Assembly: GCA_903882935.1 (NCBI GenBank)
Contig: CAIRZB010000043.1
Span: 62,001 to 126,000, forward strand
Length of the DNA: 64,000 nt
Direction of reading: 5' to 3'
Source: an uncultured Parafilimonas sp.
GTDB lineage: Bacteria; Bacteroidota; Bacteroidia; Chitinophagales; Chitinophagaceae
Shown: in pieces, positions 34,649 to 43,949 of the stretch
Layout: each line of letters starts with the position of its first letter
Position numbering within the stretch: position 1 is the stretch's first letter
Position numbers and translations under genes: made by a program
Notes under the pieces: generated by a model
The model's input: only the letters and a program-made list of their open reading frames with translations
Database searches by the model: none
Told to the model about the DNA's origin: nothing

Positions 34649-36398
34649 TGATATTTCGGCGCAACAGGGCAAGTCGTCTACTTTCAAGGCCCTTAAAAAG
34701 CTGCTCCAGCTAATAGGTGAGGAGCGCGGCACGCTTATTCTTGCACAACTCGCCATATTAACCAACTCCGGGCTTAACCTGCTCGGCCCCTTCATTATGG
34801 GCTATACCATAGACCATTACATTTTTGCACCTGTAAGAAATTACAATGGTGTTTTGCAAAATTGCGGTTGGCTGTTGTTGATGTATGTGGTGGTTTTTGG
34901 CGCTGGTTTCGCGCAGTCAAGGCTCATGGGCGGCATTGGCCAGCGCATGTTGTTCAAACTTCGCAATACTATTTTTACCAAGTTGCAGCAACTGCCCGTG
35001 GCATTTTTTAACCAAAACAAGGCGGGTGACCTTATAAGCCGTGTAAACAATGATACCGATAAGATAAACCAGTTTTTTTCCCAGTCGCTCATGCAATTTA
35101 TTGGCACGTTGGCAACCATGACGGGGGCTGGCATATTTTTATTAGCCATAAACCTAAAACTTGGCTTGGCTACGTTACTTCCTGGTTTGTTGATATTGAT
35201 TTTTACTAAAGCTACCGCAGCTTGGGTTAAGAGAAAGAACGGCTTGAATTTAAAAAGTACGGGTGGGCTGAGTGCGGAAATACAGGAAAGCCTGAATAAT
35301 TTTAAGGTTATCATCGCGTTTAACCGGAGGGATTATTTCCGCAAACGTTTTGGCGAAGCAAATGAAGACCAGTACAAAACAGCCATCGGCGCTGGCCTGG
35401 CGAATAATATCTATTTGCCTGTGTATGGTTTTTTTGGCAGCATGGCCCAATTAATTGTACTGGTTGTTGGTGCGTATTTAATTTCGCTACACCAGTTTAC
35501 CCCGGGTTTGTTAATAAGCTACTTAGCTTATGCGGTAAACTTTTATAACCCTTTGCGCCAACTGGCTGCTTTATGGACAAGCTTTCAGGTGGCGATGGCT
35601 GGGTGGGACCGGATTTCGCAGATTCTTGAGCTGGAGTCAAACCTACCGGTGGTGGAGGATAACAACGGTACAGGCTCACCATATCTTTTGGAGTTTAAAA
35701 ATGTATTTTTTGGCTACCCAGGCGGCAAAGAAATACTGCATAACATAAATTTTAACTTGGAACGGGGCAAAACGTATGCCTTGGTTGGGCCAACCGGGGG
35801 CGGAAAAACAACCACCGCCTCGCTTATTGCCCGCTTGTACGACCCAGTTACTGGCCAGGTGTTGCTAAACGGCAAAGACATTCGCAGTTACAAGCCAGAG
35901 GAGAGGGCTGCCAGAATTGGTTTTATATTACAAGAGCCCTTTTTGTTTACCGGCACGGTAAGGGAAAATATATTGTACGGCAACGAGGAATATAAAAACT
36001 ATACCAACCAGCAATTAGAGGAGGTTATAAAAGGTGCCGGGTTGGAAAGCCTGCTGGCGATTTTTGAAACGGGCTTAGACACGCAGGTTGCCTCCAGCGG
36101 CGATACCATAAGCCTAGGGCAGAAGCAATTGATTGCCTTTATGCGCGCGGTGCTACGTTACCCCGACTTGCTGATATTAGACGAAGCCACTGCCAATATT
36201 GATACGATTACGGAACAGATATTGGATGAGATATTGAGCAAACTGCCCCCTACTACCACTAGGGTAATTATTGCCCACCGGTTAAACACCATACAAAACG
36301 CAGATGAAATCTATTTTGTAAACGCAGGCGAGGTGATAAGGGCCGGTTCGTTACAACATGCAGTTAGCATGCTGTTGCACGACAAGCGGGAGAGTTGA
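34632..36398 (+). CDS. ABC exporter half-transporter, consensus-site partner
   Basis: 588 aa from the ATG at 34632 (MNYNLNDISAQQGK); an ATG at 34605 is possible. Six transmembrane helices with the exporter loop FFNQNKAGDLISRVNNDTDKI are followed by an ATPase with Walker A GPTGGGKTT (about 385), Walker B LILDEATANID with the catalytic Glu (about 515), and switch His (IIAHRL, about 547). Its signature is ISLGQKQL instead of LSGGQ, so the non-canonical signature faces the degenerate site of the other subunit, as expected for an asymmetric heterodimer. Overlap of 17 bp with the upstream gene implies coupled translation. Confidence 0.92.
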   Translation: MNYNLNDISAQQGKSSTFKALKKLLQLIGEERGTLILAQLAILTNSGLNLLGPFIMGYTIDHYIFAPVRNYNGVLQNCGWLLLMYVVVFGAGFAQSRLMGGIGQRMLFKLRNTIFTKLQQLPVAFFNQNKAGDLISRVNNDTDKINQFFSQSLMQFIGTLATMTGAGIFLLAINLKLGLATLLPGLLILIFTKATAAWVKRKNGLNLKSTGGLSAEIQESLNNFKVIIAFNRRDYFRKRFGEANEDQYKTAIGAGLANNIYLPVYGFFGSMAQLIVLVVGAYLISLHQFTPGLLISYLAYAVNFYNPLRQLAALWTSFQVAMAGWDRISQILELESNLPVVEDNNGTGSPYLLEFKNVFFGYPGGKEILHNINFNLERGKTYALVGPTGGGKTTTASLIARLYDPVTGQVLLNGKDIRSYKPEERAARIGFILQEPFLFTGTVRENILYGNEEYKNYTNQQLEEVIKGAGLESLLAIFETGLDTQVASSGDTISLGQKQLIAFMRAVLRYPDLLILDEATANIDTITEQILDEILSKLPPTTTRVIIAHRLNTIQNADEIYFVNAGEVIRAGSLQHAVSMLLHDKRES

Positions 36399-36427
36399 CG
36401 TGATTGGATAATTTAATGCTTGTGTAT

Positions 36428-36485
36428 AATGTAATAGGGCAAGCCACATTGGCAAAAATAAATGTGGCTTGCCCTAATTGCATTA
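36428..36485. terminator. Strong bidirectional terminator
   Basis: GGGCAAGCCACATT (36437-36450) and AATGTGGCTTGCCC (36461-36474) form a perfect 14-bp stem with a 10-nt loop, extended by TAATGTAAT/ATTGCATTA. It separates the convergent ABC exporter and GH29 genes and can serve both. Confidence 0.8.
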
Positions 36486-36578
36486 TAAAACGCAGAATGC
36501 CATAGTGTACTTGGTAAGTGCCCTTATGAAAGGCAAGCGTTAGTCAATAACTGCCCCCCCCTTTATTTTATACAAATT

Positions 36579-38651
36579 TTAGTTTGTTATAACATCAATC
36601 TCTGCATACCCGGCATCATCGTTGTTTTGGGTATTGTTTATTGCGCGTAACTTAACATACCGGGCATGTACAGTGCTGAAATTTTTAACCTGCCAAACGG
36701 GGTTGTTGCTGATGTTGGAAAACTCGCCCTTGTCTGCCAGTTGCCATTGCACCCCATCCTGCGATACAAAAAACTCATAGTTGGTAATAACGCCCGCATT
36801 GCCGTTTTGCTCGGGCAAGTACCGAAAGCCAGCCAAATTTTCTGTGTTGCTCAGGTCAATCACAATATCCTGTGGGTATTTGTTGTGTTGGTGCCAGGCT
36901 GAATTGGGGTTGCCGTCGATAATATTGGCGGCGTTCTCGTCACTGGTGCCTACTATTTTCCAATTGGTATGGGTAATGTCAAATTGCTCGGTGGTTGCTG
37001 TGCTGTACTTATGGGCTAAAAGGTCATACGCTACAGCCCTCACTTTCGCCTTTCCGGTGGAGCTTACGGGTGCGGTGTACTTTGCCGATTTGTTGGTTGG
37101 TGTGCTGCCGTTAAGCGTGTAGTAAATAACCGCTTCTTTTTCTGGGCCGCTAATCGTTATATCCCCGGCCTTTTTTCTCGTAATAGTTGGCGGTGTAAGT
37201 ATCAGCGGGGCATTGTACACGCCAATGTTGGTTATTAAAGGGCAAGCCTTTGCCGCCGTAATGGTAAAGCGCAGCTGCGAGGCCGTAATAGTAGGAAAGC
37301 GCAGAATACGTTTGTACCCAATGGTTGTTTCCTTTGCCAAAAGCTTCCATTCCCCACCTGAGAGGGCCTCTACTGTAAAGTTTTTTACACGTTGGCCAAG
37401 GCGTATGTATTCCTGGGCTAAAAAGCGGTTGAAAGCCACGGGCTTTCCAAAATTAAGGGTGAAGGATGCGGCGGTAACACTATCATCTGTTGCCCAATAG
37501 GTATCTTGGTTTTGGTCGATGGCGTTGCTTGCAGAATAGTTTTTTTCATGCCCCCTAACGTTGGATGCCTTTGCTGTTGCCGAGGCGGCAAGGTTAACAG
37601 CAAAAGCCTCTTTTACAGCAGCTGCCAGTTGTGCAGACACTTTTTCGTCGTTGCCATGTATCAGGCCATGGCGGTTAATGGGGAAGTTGAGTAAAAGGGT
37701 GCCATTGCGGCCAAAGGAGTTATAATAAAGGTCTAGCATTTGGGGTAGGGGTTTTACCCGCCCGTCCTCGTACGTATGGTAAAACCAACCTGGGCGGATG
37801 GAGGTGTTTACTTCGCCCGCCACCCAGGCATTGCCGTTTTCTAAGCCACTGTGCAGCATATTCCAAGTAACTTCGCCGGTACTGTCAAGCTTGCTCCAAT
37901 TGGTTTCACCAACGTAGCCGGCTTCTGTACCCACCCAACGCAAGTCTCCTCTTTCGCCGCCATCGTTCCAAATAACTATGTTGGGCTGCAATTTGCGGAT
38001 GAGCTTATACGTGTTTTTCCAGTCGTAATACGTTGTGCGGTCAATCTTCCGGGTTTCGTTGGCACCGCCGTAATAGCCCGAACCGCCATTGGCGCCGTCG
38101 AACCATATTTCAAATATATCCCCGTATTGGGTAAGCAATTCTGTTAGCTGGTTGCGGAAATACGTGATGTATTCGGGGCGGCCATAACCGGCATAATTCC
38201 TGTCCCAGGGGGATAGGTAGATGCCCAGTTTGAGGCCGTATTCCTTACAGGCATCGGCCAGTTCGCGTACAATATCCCCTTTGCCATTTTTCCAAGGCGA
38301 GCTTTTTACCGAGTAGTCGGTGTATTTGGACGGCCACAGGCAAAACCCTGAATGGTGTTTGGCGGTAAGAATGATGCCTTTCATGCCTGCCTGCTTGCAA
38401 ACGCGCGCCCATTGGCGGCAATCCAGGCTGTCGGGGTTAAATGTTGTTGCATCATCACCGCCGGAACCCCATTCCTGGTCGGTGAAAGTGTTGATGGAAA
38501 AATGCAGGAAAGCATAGTATTCCATTTTCTGCCACCGCAACTGGTTCTCGGATGGCACAGGGCCAAACGGCTTCGGGGTAGTGGTTTGGCCCTTGCACAA
38601 AGCAATAACAAACAGTGGTAGCGCGGCGAAAAGGAAAATACGTTTAGCCAT
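36579..38651 (-). CDS. Secreted alpha-L-fucosidase GH29 with discoidin-type domains
   Basis: 690 aa with signal peptide (ALCKGQ). The GH29 barrel fills about residues 30-350: AFLHFSINTFTDQEWG, ILTAKHHSGFCLWPS and the nucleophile Asp in EIWFDGANGG (about 185). Then come an F5/8 type C domain (about 360-475), a chitobiase-C-like segment (VIYYTLNGSTPT, about 510) and a second F5/8 type C domain at the end (RYVKLRAINNT). It cleaves alpha-fucose from glycans, and the discoidin domains probably bind galactose-type sugars. Single gene. Confidence 0.92.
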   Translation of the reverse strand: MAKRIFLFAALPLFVIALCKGQTTTPKPFGPVPSENQLRWQKMEYYAFLHFSINTFTDQEWGSGGDDATTFNPDSLDCRQWARVCKQAGMKGIILTAKHHSGFCLWPSKYTDYSVKSSPWKNGKGDIVRELADACKEYGLKLGIYLSPWDRNYAGYGRPEYITYFRNQLTELLTQYGDIFEIWFDGANGGSGYYGGANETRKIDRTTYYDWKNTYKLIRKLQPNIVIWNDGGERGDLRWVGTEAGYVGETNWSKLDSTGEVTWNMLHSGLENGNAWVAGEVNTSIRPGWFYHTYEDGRVKPLPQMLDLYYNSFGRNGTLLLNFPINRHGLIHGNDEKVSAQLAAAVKEAFAVNLAASATAKASNVRGHEKNYSASNAIDQNQDTYWATDDSVTAASFTLNFGKPVAFNRFLAQEYIRLGQRVKNFTVEALSGGEWKLLAKETTIGYKRILRFPTITASQLRFTITAAKACPLITNIGVYNAPLILTPPTITRKKAGDITISGPEKEAVIYYTLNGSTPTNKSAKYTAPVSSTGKAKVRAVAYDLLAHKYSTATTEQFDITHTNWKIVGTSDENAANIIDGNPNSAWHQHNKYPQDIVIDLSNTENLAGFRYLPEQNGNAGVITNYEFFVSQDGVQWQLADKGEFSNISNNPVWQVKNFSTVHARYVKLRAINNTQNNDDAGYAEIDVITN

Positions 38652-39000
38652 AAATTGATTTATACTAGTACATTAAGTAAGCTAACTGGCAACAGAAGTA
38701 AAGGCTTTGCAACGCCGGTAAATTTGGTTGCGGCGCGGTAAATCTAATTGGCCAAAGTTACCGGATAGGATATTATAAAAAAATTTACTGCTAAAGATTA
38801 TTGGGGTGGTGAATGGGTTATAGCCTGCTGCTTGCATACCTACAGCGGCGGGTAACGAAAGCATAAGGGCATATATGTAATTGTAGACATGGCGTTAGAC
38901 CCAATTTTTACACAATGAATAGGCAAAAGACCCTAAACCCCATTTACAAGAGGCTGCCCTTTAGTTTATAGGCAGCCTCCTTTTGTGTTATTTGCAGTAG
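38652..39000. other. Intergenic region between GH29 and the TonB receptor
   Basis: No gene. A hairpin GAGGCTGCC-N12-GGCAGCCTC (38950-38979), directly after the receptor stop, is its likely terminator; the T-run is clear only on the plus strand. Confidence 0.55.
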
Positions 39001-41418
39001 CTAAAACTTTATATTTACCGACACCATAAAGTTTATACCGGCAGCGGGGTAGTAGTAGTTGCCGTTAACTGGCATGCCGCCGTATATGTAGGGGTATGTA
39101 GCACCGTTGGGTACATACATGCTGTTTAGTAGGTTGTTTGCCTGGGCCATAACTGTAGCTTCTTTAAACAAAACGTGCTTAAAGGTGTAACTAACCCTTG
39201 CGTCTTGTATAAAAAAACCGCTTAGCATGCGTTGTTTGTTTTGGGTATTATCCAAGTATTGGCTGCCAACATACTTGCCCGGCAGGCTTATAAGCCAGTT
39301 TTTTGCAGGTACAATGTTAACGGTAATAGCTCCTATGGCCGAGGGGGAGAACGAAATATCGGTATTGTTGTGGGATATAGCCTTGGTGGAACCATCGTCA
39401 TAATCAACCAAATATTCGGTATAATTTTTTATTTTGTTTTGGCTTAGCGTAAAATTGGCTGTGGCGCTCAGCCATTGGGTTGCAATATACCCGCCTTGTA
39501 ATTCAACGCCCAAGCGGTAACTGTTCGGCACGTTTTGGCGTATGCTGCTGCCCACATCGTTTAATTTGCCGGTAAGCACTAACTGGTTGTTATAAATCAT
39601 ATCGTAAACAATAATGCTCCAGTTGTACTGCTTATTTTTTTTGCCAAGGCCCAGCTCAATATCATGCAAGGTTTCTTGGCTGGGCTGCAACTGCAGGCTT
39701 GCCTTAAAATCGTCCCTGTTGGGTTCCTTACCTGCCTGCGCATAACTTAGGTAGGCATTCCATCCGTTGTTGTTGTAACTAATGCCCGCTTTAGGGTTTA
39801 AGAAATTAAATTCCCTGGTAATAAAAAAAGTTGGTTGCCCTTCAAAGCCATCCATTCGGTGCATTACATGGCGGTATTGTATATCCGCATATACGCTCCA
39901 TTTGTTATCCAAATCGTGCTGCCATTTGGCATATACCGCATTATCGGTTTTTTTGGCGGGCAGGTTGTAATAAGTGTAGTTGTCTGGCACACCGCCGTTT
40001 TGCGCCCATATTATTTTATCGGTATGGGTACCTTTGTATACCGTCCAACTGCCACCAAGGGTAACCTCGTTTTTGCCTCGTTTATATTGCAGGTTAAAGG
40101 TTTGGCCGTAAAAATAATTATCCAGCCAAAGCTGCCGTATAAAGTCGGTATTTGTAATATCGGTGCCGCCATAAACGGGGTTGGGCAGGCCGTAACTGGC
40201 ATATGCAGTGGTTAGGCTGTCGCCGCCGGCTTCCTCGGCTGCAACGCCATGGTACTCCTCATAATAACCGTACCCTCTTGATAGGAAAGATGCCACATTT
40301 AATGCCCATGCGTTACTAAGTTTTTGGTTTAAAAACAACTGGTAATGCTGCTGCCAGTAATTGTCGGTTTCGTTGGGGTACGGGCTGCCGGGTTTTTCCT
40401 GCCCTGCAGGGTTGTAACGGCGGTTGGTGGCAAGGGTTGCCGAGTCTATACCAAACCAAGCTTGGTAGGTTTTTTCCCGGCCAGAAAGAAAATTGAACCG
40501 CAGCGAGGTGTTTTTTGCGATATAGGCGGTTGACAAATACATGGATTGCAGGTTGCTACGGGCCCTGTCAATATACCCGTTGCTAGATAGTTGGCTAAAA
40601 CGGGCATCGATGGTAAAATGGTCATTTAGTAGCCCACTGCCCAGTTTAACCGTATTCTTCCAGGTGTTAAAGGAGCCAATGCTATTGTTTGACACTGCGT
40701 AGGCCTGCTCGTTAAACTCGTTGGTGCTTATGTTGATGGTGGCACCGAAAGCACCCGACCCGTTGGTGGATGGCCCCACACCCCTTGCTATTTGCACCGA
40801 GCCTGCGGAGGAGGCTAGGTCTGGCACGTCAACAAAATAGCTGCCCGCGCTTTCTGCATCATTGTACGGTATGCCGTTCAGTGTAACATTTATGCGGGTA
40901 GCGTCAGTACCCCGAATGTGTATGGATGTGTAACCAACCCCATTGCCCGCGTCGGAACTTACATTTACCGACGGCGTTTGGTTAAGCAGGTATGGTATAT
41001 CCTGCCCCGTGTTCACTTTGGCAAGGTCTTCTGCGGTAAGGTCGGTTTTTGCAAACGGTGTTTTGGCACCTGCACGCAAGGCCCTTACTTCCAGCGGCTC
41101 CAACAAAAAAGCCACGTCTTCCAATTCGATGGCAAGCGTTTTGTTTTCGGATGCGCTAAAAGTTTGTAGGGCTGTTTTTTTGCCCACATACTGCACAGTA
41201 AGCCTACAGGCAGCGTTGAGTGTTATGTTGCTGAAGATAAAATAACCTGCCCCATTGGTGATGGCAGTGCCGGTTTTGCCGCCCTCAACAAACAAGGTTA
41301 CGGCGGCGCCTTGCAAGGGTTGTTTTAAAGTGTTGGTTACGCTGCCCTGTATGTTTACTTGTGCATGGGTTATACCGGCCACAAGCATTGCGAAAACTGT
41401 TACAAATAATGTGCGCAT
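39001..41418 (-). CDS. TonB-dependent outer-membrane receptor, thiamine-responsive
   Basis: An 805-aa beta-barrel importer. Signal peptide (GITHAQ), a carboxypeptidase-regulatory-like domain (about 22-100, VNIQGSVTNTLKQPLQGAAV), plug domain (about 120-230, IPYLLNQTPSVNVSSDAG, IHIRGTDATRINVTLNG), then the barrel ending in a terminal aromatic strand (NFMVSVNIKF). A TPP riboswitch in its leader points to thiamine or a precursor/phosphate as the cargo. No SusD partner and no inner-membrane thiamine transporter (PnuT or ThiBPQ) is adjacent; the energy comes from TonB-ExbBD elsewhere. Confidence 0.92.
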   Translation of the reverse strand: MRTLFVTVFAMLVAGITHAQVNIQGSVTNTLKQPLQGAAVTLFVEGGKTGTAITNGAGYFIFSNITLNAACRLTVQYVGKKTALQTFSASENKTLAIELEDVAFLLEPLEVRALRAGAKTPFAKTDLTAEDLAKVNTGQDIPYLLNQTPSVNVSSDAGNGVGYTSIHIRGTDATRINVTLNGIPYNDAESAGSYFVDVPDLASSAGSVQIARGVGPSTNGSGAFGATINISTNEFNEQAYAVSNNSIGSFNTWKNTVKLGSGLLNDHFTIDARFSQLSSNGYIDRARSNLQSMYLSTAYIAKNTSLRFNFLSGREKTYQAWFGIDSATLATNRRYNPAGQEKPGSPYPNETDNYWQQHYQLFLNQKLSNAWALNVASFLSRGYGYYEEYHGVAAEEAGGDSLTTAYASYGLPNPVYGGTDITNTDFIRQLWLDNYFYGQTFNLQYKRGKNEVTLGGSWTVYKGTHTDKIIWAQNGGVPDNYTYYNLPAKKTDNAVYAKWQHDLDNKWSVYADIQYRHVMHRMDGFEGQPTFFITREFNFLNPKAGISYNNNGWNAYLSYAQAGKEPNRDDFKASLQLQPSQETLHDIELGLGKKNKQYNWSIIVYDMIYNNQLVLTGKLNDVGSSIRQNVPNSYRLGVELQGGYIATQWLSATANFTLSQNKIKNYTEYLVDYDDGSTKAISHNNTDISFSPSAIGAITVNIVPAKNWLISLPGKYVGSQYLDNTQNKQRMLSGFFIQDARVSYTFKHVLFKEATVMAQANNLLNSMYVPNGATYPYIYGGMPVNGNYYYPAAGINFMVSVNIKF

Positions 41419-41441
41419 AATAAAAAAGGGTTACAACCACA

Positions 41442-41474
41442 GCCTAGGCATTGTTTTTAGGGCAATAGCCTAAG
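41442..41474 (-). promoter_or_regulatory. Hairpin between riboswitch and receptor start (candidate expression platform)
   Basis: GCCTAGGCATTG pairs with CAATAGCCTAAGC around a short T/G loop, about 25 bp upstream of the receptor ATG. Its position suits a stem that blocks translation initiation when TPP is bound; function is inferred. Confidence 0.35.
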
Positions 41475-41649
41475 CCGCTTGTTTCGGTTAAAAAATGCAT
41501 TTTGTAGCCGTGACTGACGGGAATGAGCGAACAATGCCGGTGGCCATCTTCATCAATCCAGTACAATCTTATGTCTTCGGTAAATGCGTCGCGCGGGGAT
41601 GGTATCAAATAGTACAGCCTAAACGGCTTATGGAGTAACTACTATACAA

Positions 41650-41735
41650 GTACACCTTCCCTTCGCAGGCATTACCCTGTTCAGGTTCTACGGGTATAAT
41701 CTCAGCCTCCTGCTTAAGGGAAGCACCCCGGGAAA
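41650..41735 (-). promoter_or_regulatory. TPP riboswitch (THI element)
   Basis: On the minus strand the conserved core reads GCTGAGAT, then ACCCGTAGAACCTGA, CAGGGTAATGCCTGCG and AAGGGAAG, the standard thiamine-pyrophosphate aptamer blocks in order. The closing stem is CTTCCCTT (41716-41723 complement) with AAGGGAAG (41656-41663 complement). It lies about 230 nt upstream of the TonB receptor start on the same strand, so high TPP should lower receptor expression. Confidence 0.93.
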
Positions 41736-41891
41736 TGTTGTTTTTGACTTTGTTGGCAAATGGTGAATCGCGGCCGCTAAACCCACCAGTTGGCTAAACC
41801 GCCAAAAGCGATGCAAAATAAACACACAATTTTTTAAAAACTGTAACTTTTTATTTTTTACTTCGTTTACCTTGTACAAAACAACAATTTT

Positions 41892-42686
41892 ATGCAAAAG
41901 TTTATAATAGGTTTAAGCGTAGCTTTTATGCTGTTGGGGGTTGGCGCAGGTGCGCAAAATGTGGTGTACGATGCCAATGCCCAGGTTAGGCCGGTAGGCA
42001 ACTTTAACAAAGTGCATGTGGGCAGTGCAATAACGCTGTACCTGTCGCAGGGTAGGGAACAGGCTGTAGCTGTTAGCGCGGAAGATGCCAAATACACTGC
42101 TAAAATTCGTACCGAGGTACGCGACGGTGAATTGAGGATTTATGTGGAAAACGGTGTTTGGAACGGGTGGAACTGGGGCAACCGCAACCTTAGGGCCTAT
42201 GTTACCGTTACCAGCCTTAGTGGGTTGCAAGCTTCGGGTGCCTCAACCGTTAAAATAAGCGACCCATTGGTGGTACAGGATAATTTCTCGTTGGAACTTA
42301 GCGGGGCCTCCAACTTAAAAGCCATCGCAGGCATTACCGGCAACAACATGAATTTTCAAATTGACGGTGCCAGCGATTTTAAGCAAACCACAATTAAATC
42401 TACCGGCGACATTAGGTTTAACCTAAGCGGTGCCAGCCAGGCGAATGTTGACGGTGTTAGCAACGGCTTAAAAATTGAAGTAAGCGGTGCCAGCGATTTT
42501 AAAGGGTATGGCTTTGCCTCTGAGAACTGCCGGGTAGAGGCAAGCGGTGCATCATCTGTTAGCATTACCGTGAATAAAAAATTAGATGCCCAAGCCAGTG
42601 GTGCCAGCAGTGTTGGTTATAAGGGGGATGCGGTTATTACCAATTTGGATGTGTCGGGCGCGTCGAATGTAAAGAAAAGAAGTTAG
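41892..42686 (+). CDS. Head-GIN domain (DUF2807) exported protein
   Basis: 264 aa with signal peptide (GAGAQN). The body is a right-handed beta-helix-like repeat in which SGAS or DGAS recurs about every 15-25 residues (LQASGAST, LELSGASN, IDGASDF, LSGASQA, VSGASDF, EASGASS, ASGASS, VSGASN). This is the hallmark of the GIN/DUF2807 family, abundant in Bacteroidota and of unknown function. It is transcribed divergently from the TPP-controlled receptor, about 160 bp from the riboswitch. Confidence 0.9.
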   Translation: MQKFIIGLSVAFMLLGVGAGAQNVVYDANAQVRPVGNFNKVHVGSAITLYLSQGREQAVAVSAEDAKYTAKIRTEVRDGELRIYVENGVWNGWNWGNRNLRAYVTVTSLSGLQASGASTVKISDPLVVQDNFSLELSGASNLKAIAGITGNNMNFQIDGASDFKQTTIKSTGDIRFNLSGASQANVDGVSNGLKIEVSGASDFKGYGFASENCRVEASGASSVSITVNKKLDAQASGASSVGYKGDAVITNLDVSGASNVKKRS

Positions 42687-42808
42687 TGGGCTAAAACGAA
42701 TTGCATTCAAGGAACGATGTTTTATTGCCAATCAGCTGAAGCAACACTTGTGACTATTCGTTTTAATTCGTGTTTCTTTTTGCCAATAAAATAAACATTT
42801 GAGAAAAG

Positions 42809-42840
42809 TTTGGCTAGTAAGTTGCCAGCCCTTATCTTTG
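42809..42840 (+). promoter_or_regulatory. Bacteroidota-type promoter of the initiator tRNA
   Basis: TTTG at 42809-42812 and TATCTTTG at 42833-42840 fit the Bacteroidota sigma-A consensus TTTG / TAnnTTTG with a 20-bp spacer. The predicted start is near 42847, about 60 nt ahead of the tRNA. Confidence 0.65.
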
Positions 42841-42908
42841 CAACCCAAATCGCGAAACACATACTGTAAAGGCCTTCTAAAAAAGGAAACAAAGTAAAAA
42901 TTATACAT

Positions 42909-42980
<72 letters not shown>

Positions 42981-42991
42981 CTAAAACAAGA

Positions 42992-43014
42992 AAGCCTCGG
43001 AAGAGGCTTTTTTC
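42992..43014 (+). terminator. Rho-independent terminator of the tRNA
   Basis: AAGCCTC-GGAA-GAGGCTT (42992-43009) followed by TTTT. It ends about 6 bp before the era start codon, so era needs its own promoter or read-through. Confidence 0.8.
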
Positions 43015-43019
43015 ATTGA

Positions 43020-43892
43020 ATGAAAGTTGGCTTCGTAAACATATTCGGCAAGCCCAATGCGGGCAAAAGCACCCTGCTTAATGCGTTGCTGGGGCAAAAA
43101 ATGGCTATTGTGTCGGCCAAGGTGCAAACCACGCGCCACCGTATAAAGGCATTTTTAACGGAGGAAGACAAATACCAAATTATATTTTCGGATACTCCAG
43201 GCATTATTGAGCCCAAGTACAAGTTGCATGAACGCATGATGCAAAGCGTTAAGAGTGCGCTGGAAGATGCAGACATTGCCATTTTGCTGGCAGATGTTAA
43301 AGACAGCCTGGAGGAGAACAACGAATTGTTTACAGCCCTTAAGCTGCATGTGCCGACCATAGTGGTGTTGAACAAAGTTGATGCCGCAAAACCGGGCAGG
43401 ATAAAGGAAGCCGGGGAATATTATGCTAAACAGCCATACTGTGGCAAAGTGATAGGCATATCGGCCCTACAGCAAACCAACATTCAAGGCTTGTTAAATG
43501 AAATACTTGCCATGCTGCCTGAAGGCGAGCCTTTTTATCCCGCCGACGAAATAACCGATCTATCCACTAAGTTTTTTACCGCTGAAATGATCAGGGAGAA
43601 AATTTACGAGCTTTTTGGCGACGAACTGCCCTACCACTCAGCTGTTATCATCAACGAGTTTAAGGAAAGCCCTGCCATTGTAAAAATACAGGCTGATATT
43701 ATTGTGCAGCGCGAAACGCAAAAAGTGATAATGATTGGCGAAGGCGGCAAAATGATTAAAAAATTGGGTACCATGGCCCGGGAGGACATGGAGAAATTTT
43801 TGGAGCAGAAAGTGTTTTTACAATTGTTTATTAAGGTGAAGCCAAAGTGGAGGGACAACGAAATGCAGTTGAAGGAGTACGGGTATTATTAA
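43020..43892 (+). CDS. era: GTPase Era
   Basis: A 290-aa ribosome-assembly GTPase that binds 16S rRNA near its 3' end. G1 is GKPNAGKST (about 10-18), G3 is DTPG (about 58), G4 is NKVD (about 121), and the C-terminal KH domain has VIMIGEGGKMIKKLG (about 240). Normal length. It starts 6 bp after a tRNA terminator and is followed 57 bp later by the tandem secreted paralogues. Confidence 0.96.
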   Translation: MKVGFVNIFGKPNAGKSTLLNALLGQKMAIVSAKVQTTRHRIKAFLTEEDKYQIIFSDTPGIIEPKYKLHERMMQSVKSALEDADIAILLADVKDSLEENNELFTALKLHVPTIVVLNKVDAAKPGRIKEAGEYYAKQPYCGKVIGISALQQTNIQGLLNEILAMLPEGEPFYPADEITDLSTKFFTAEMIREKIYELFGDELPYHSAVIINEFKESPAIVKIQADIIVQRETQKVIMIGEGGKMIKKLGTMAREDMEKFLEQKVFLQLFIKVKPKWRDNEMQLKEYGYY

Positions 43893-43949
43893 TTTAACCG
43901 TTGGTATAAAAATGTTTTTGTAAATTGGCTTGCTTCAAATTATTTATAC

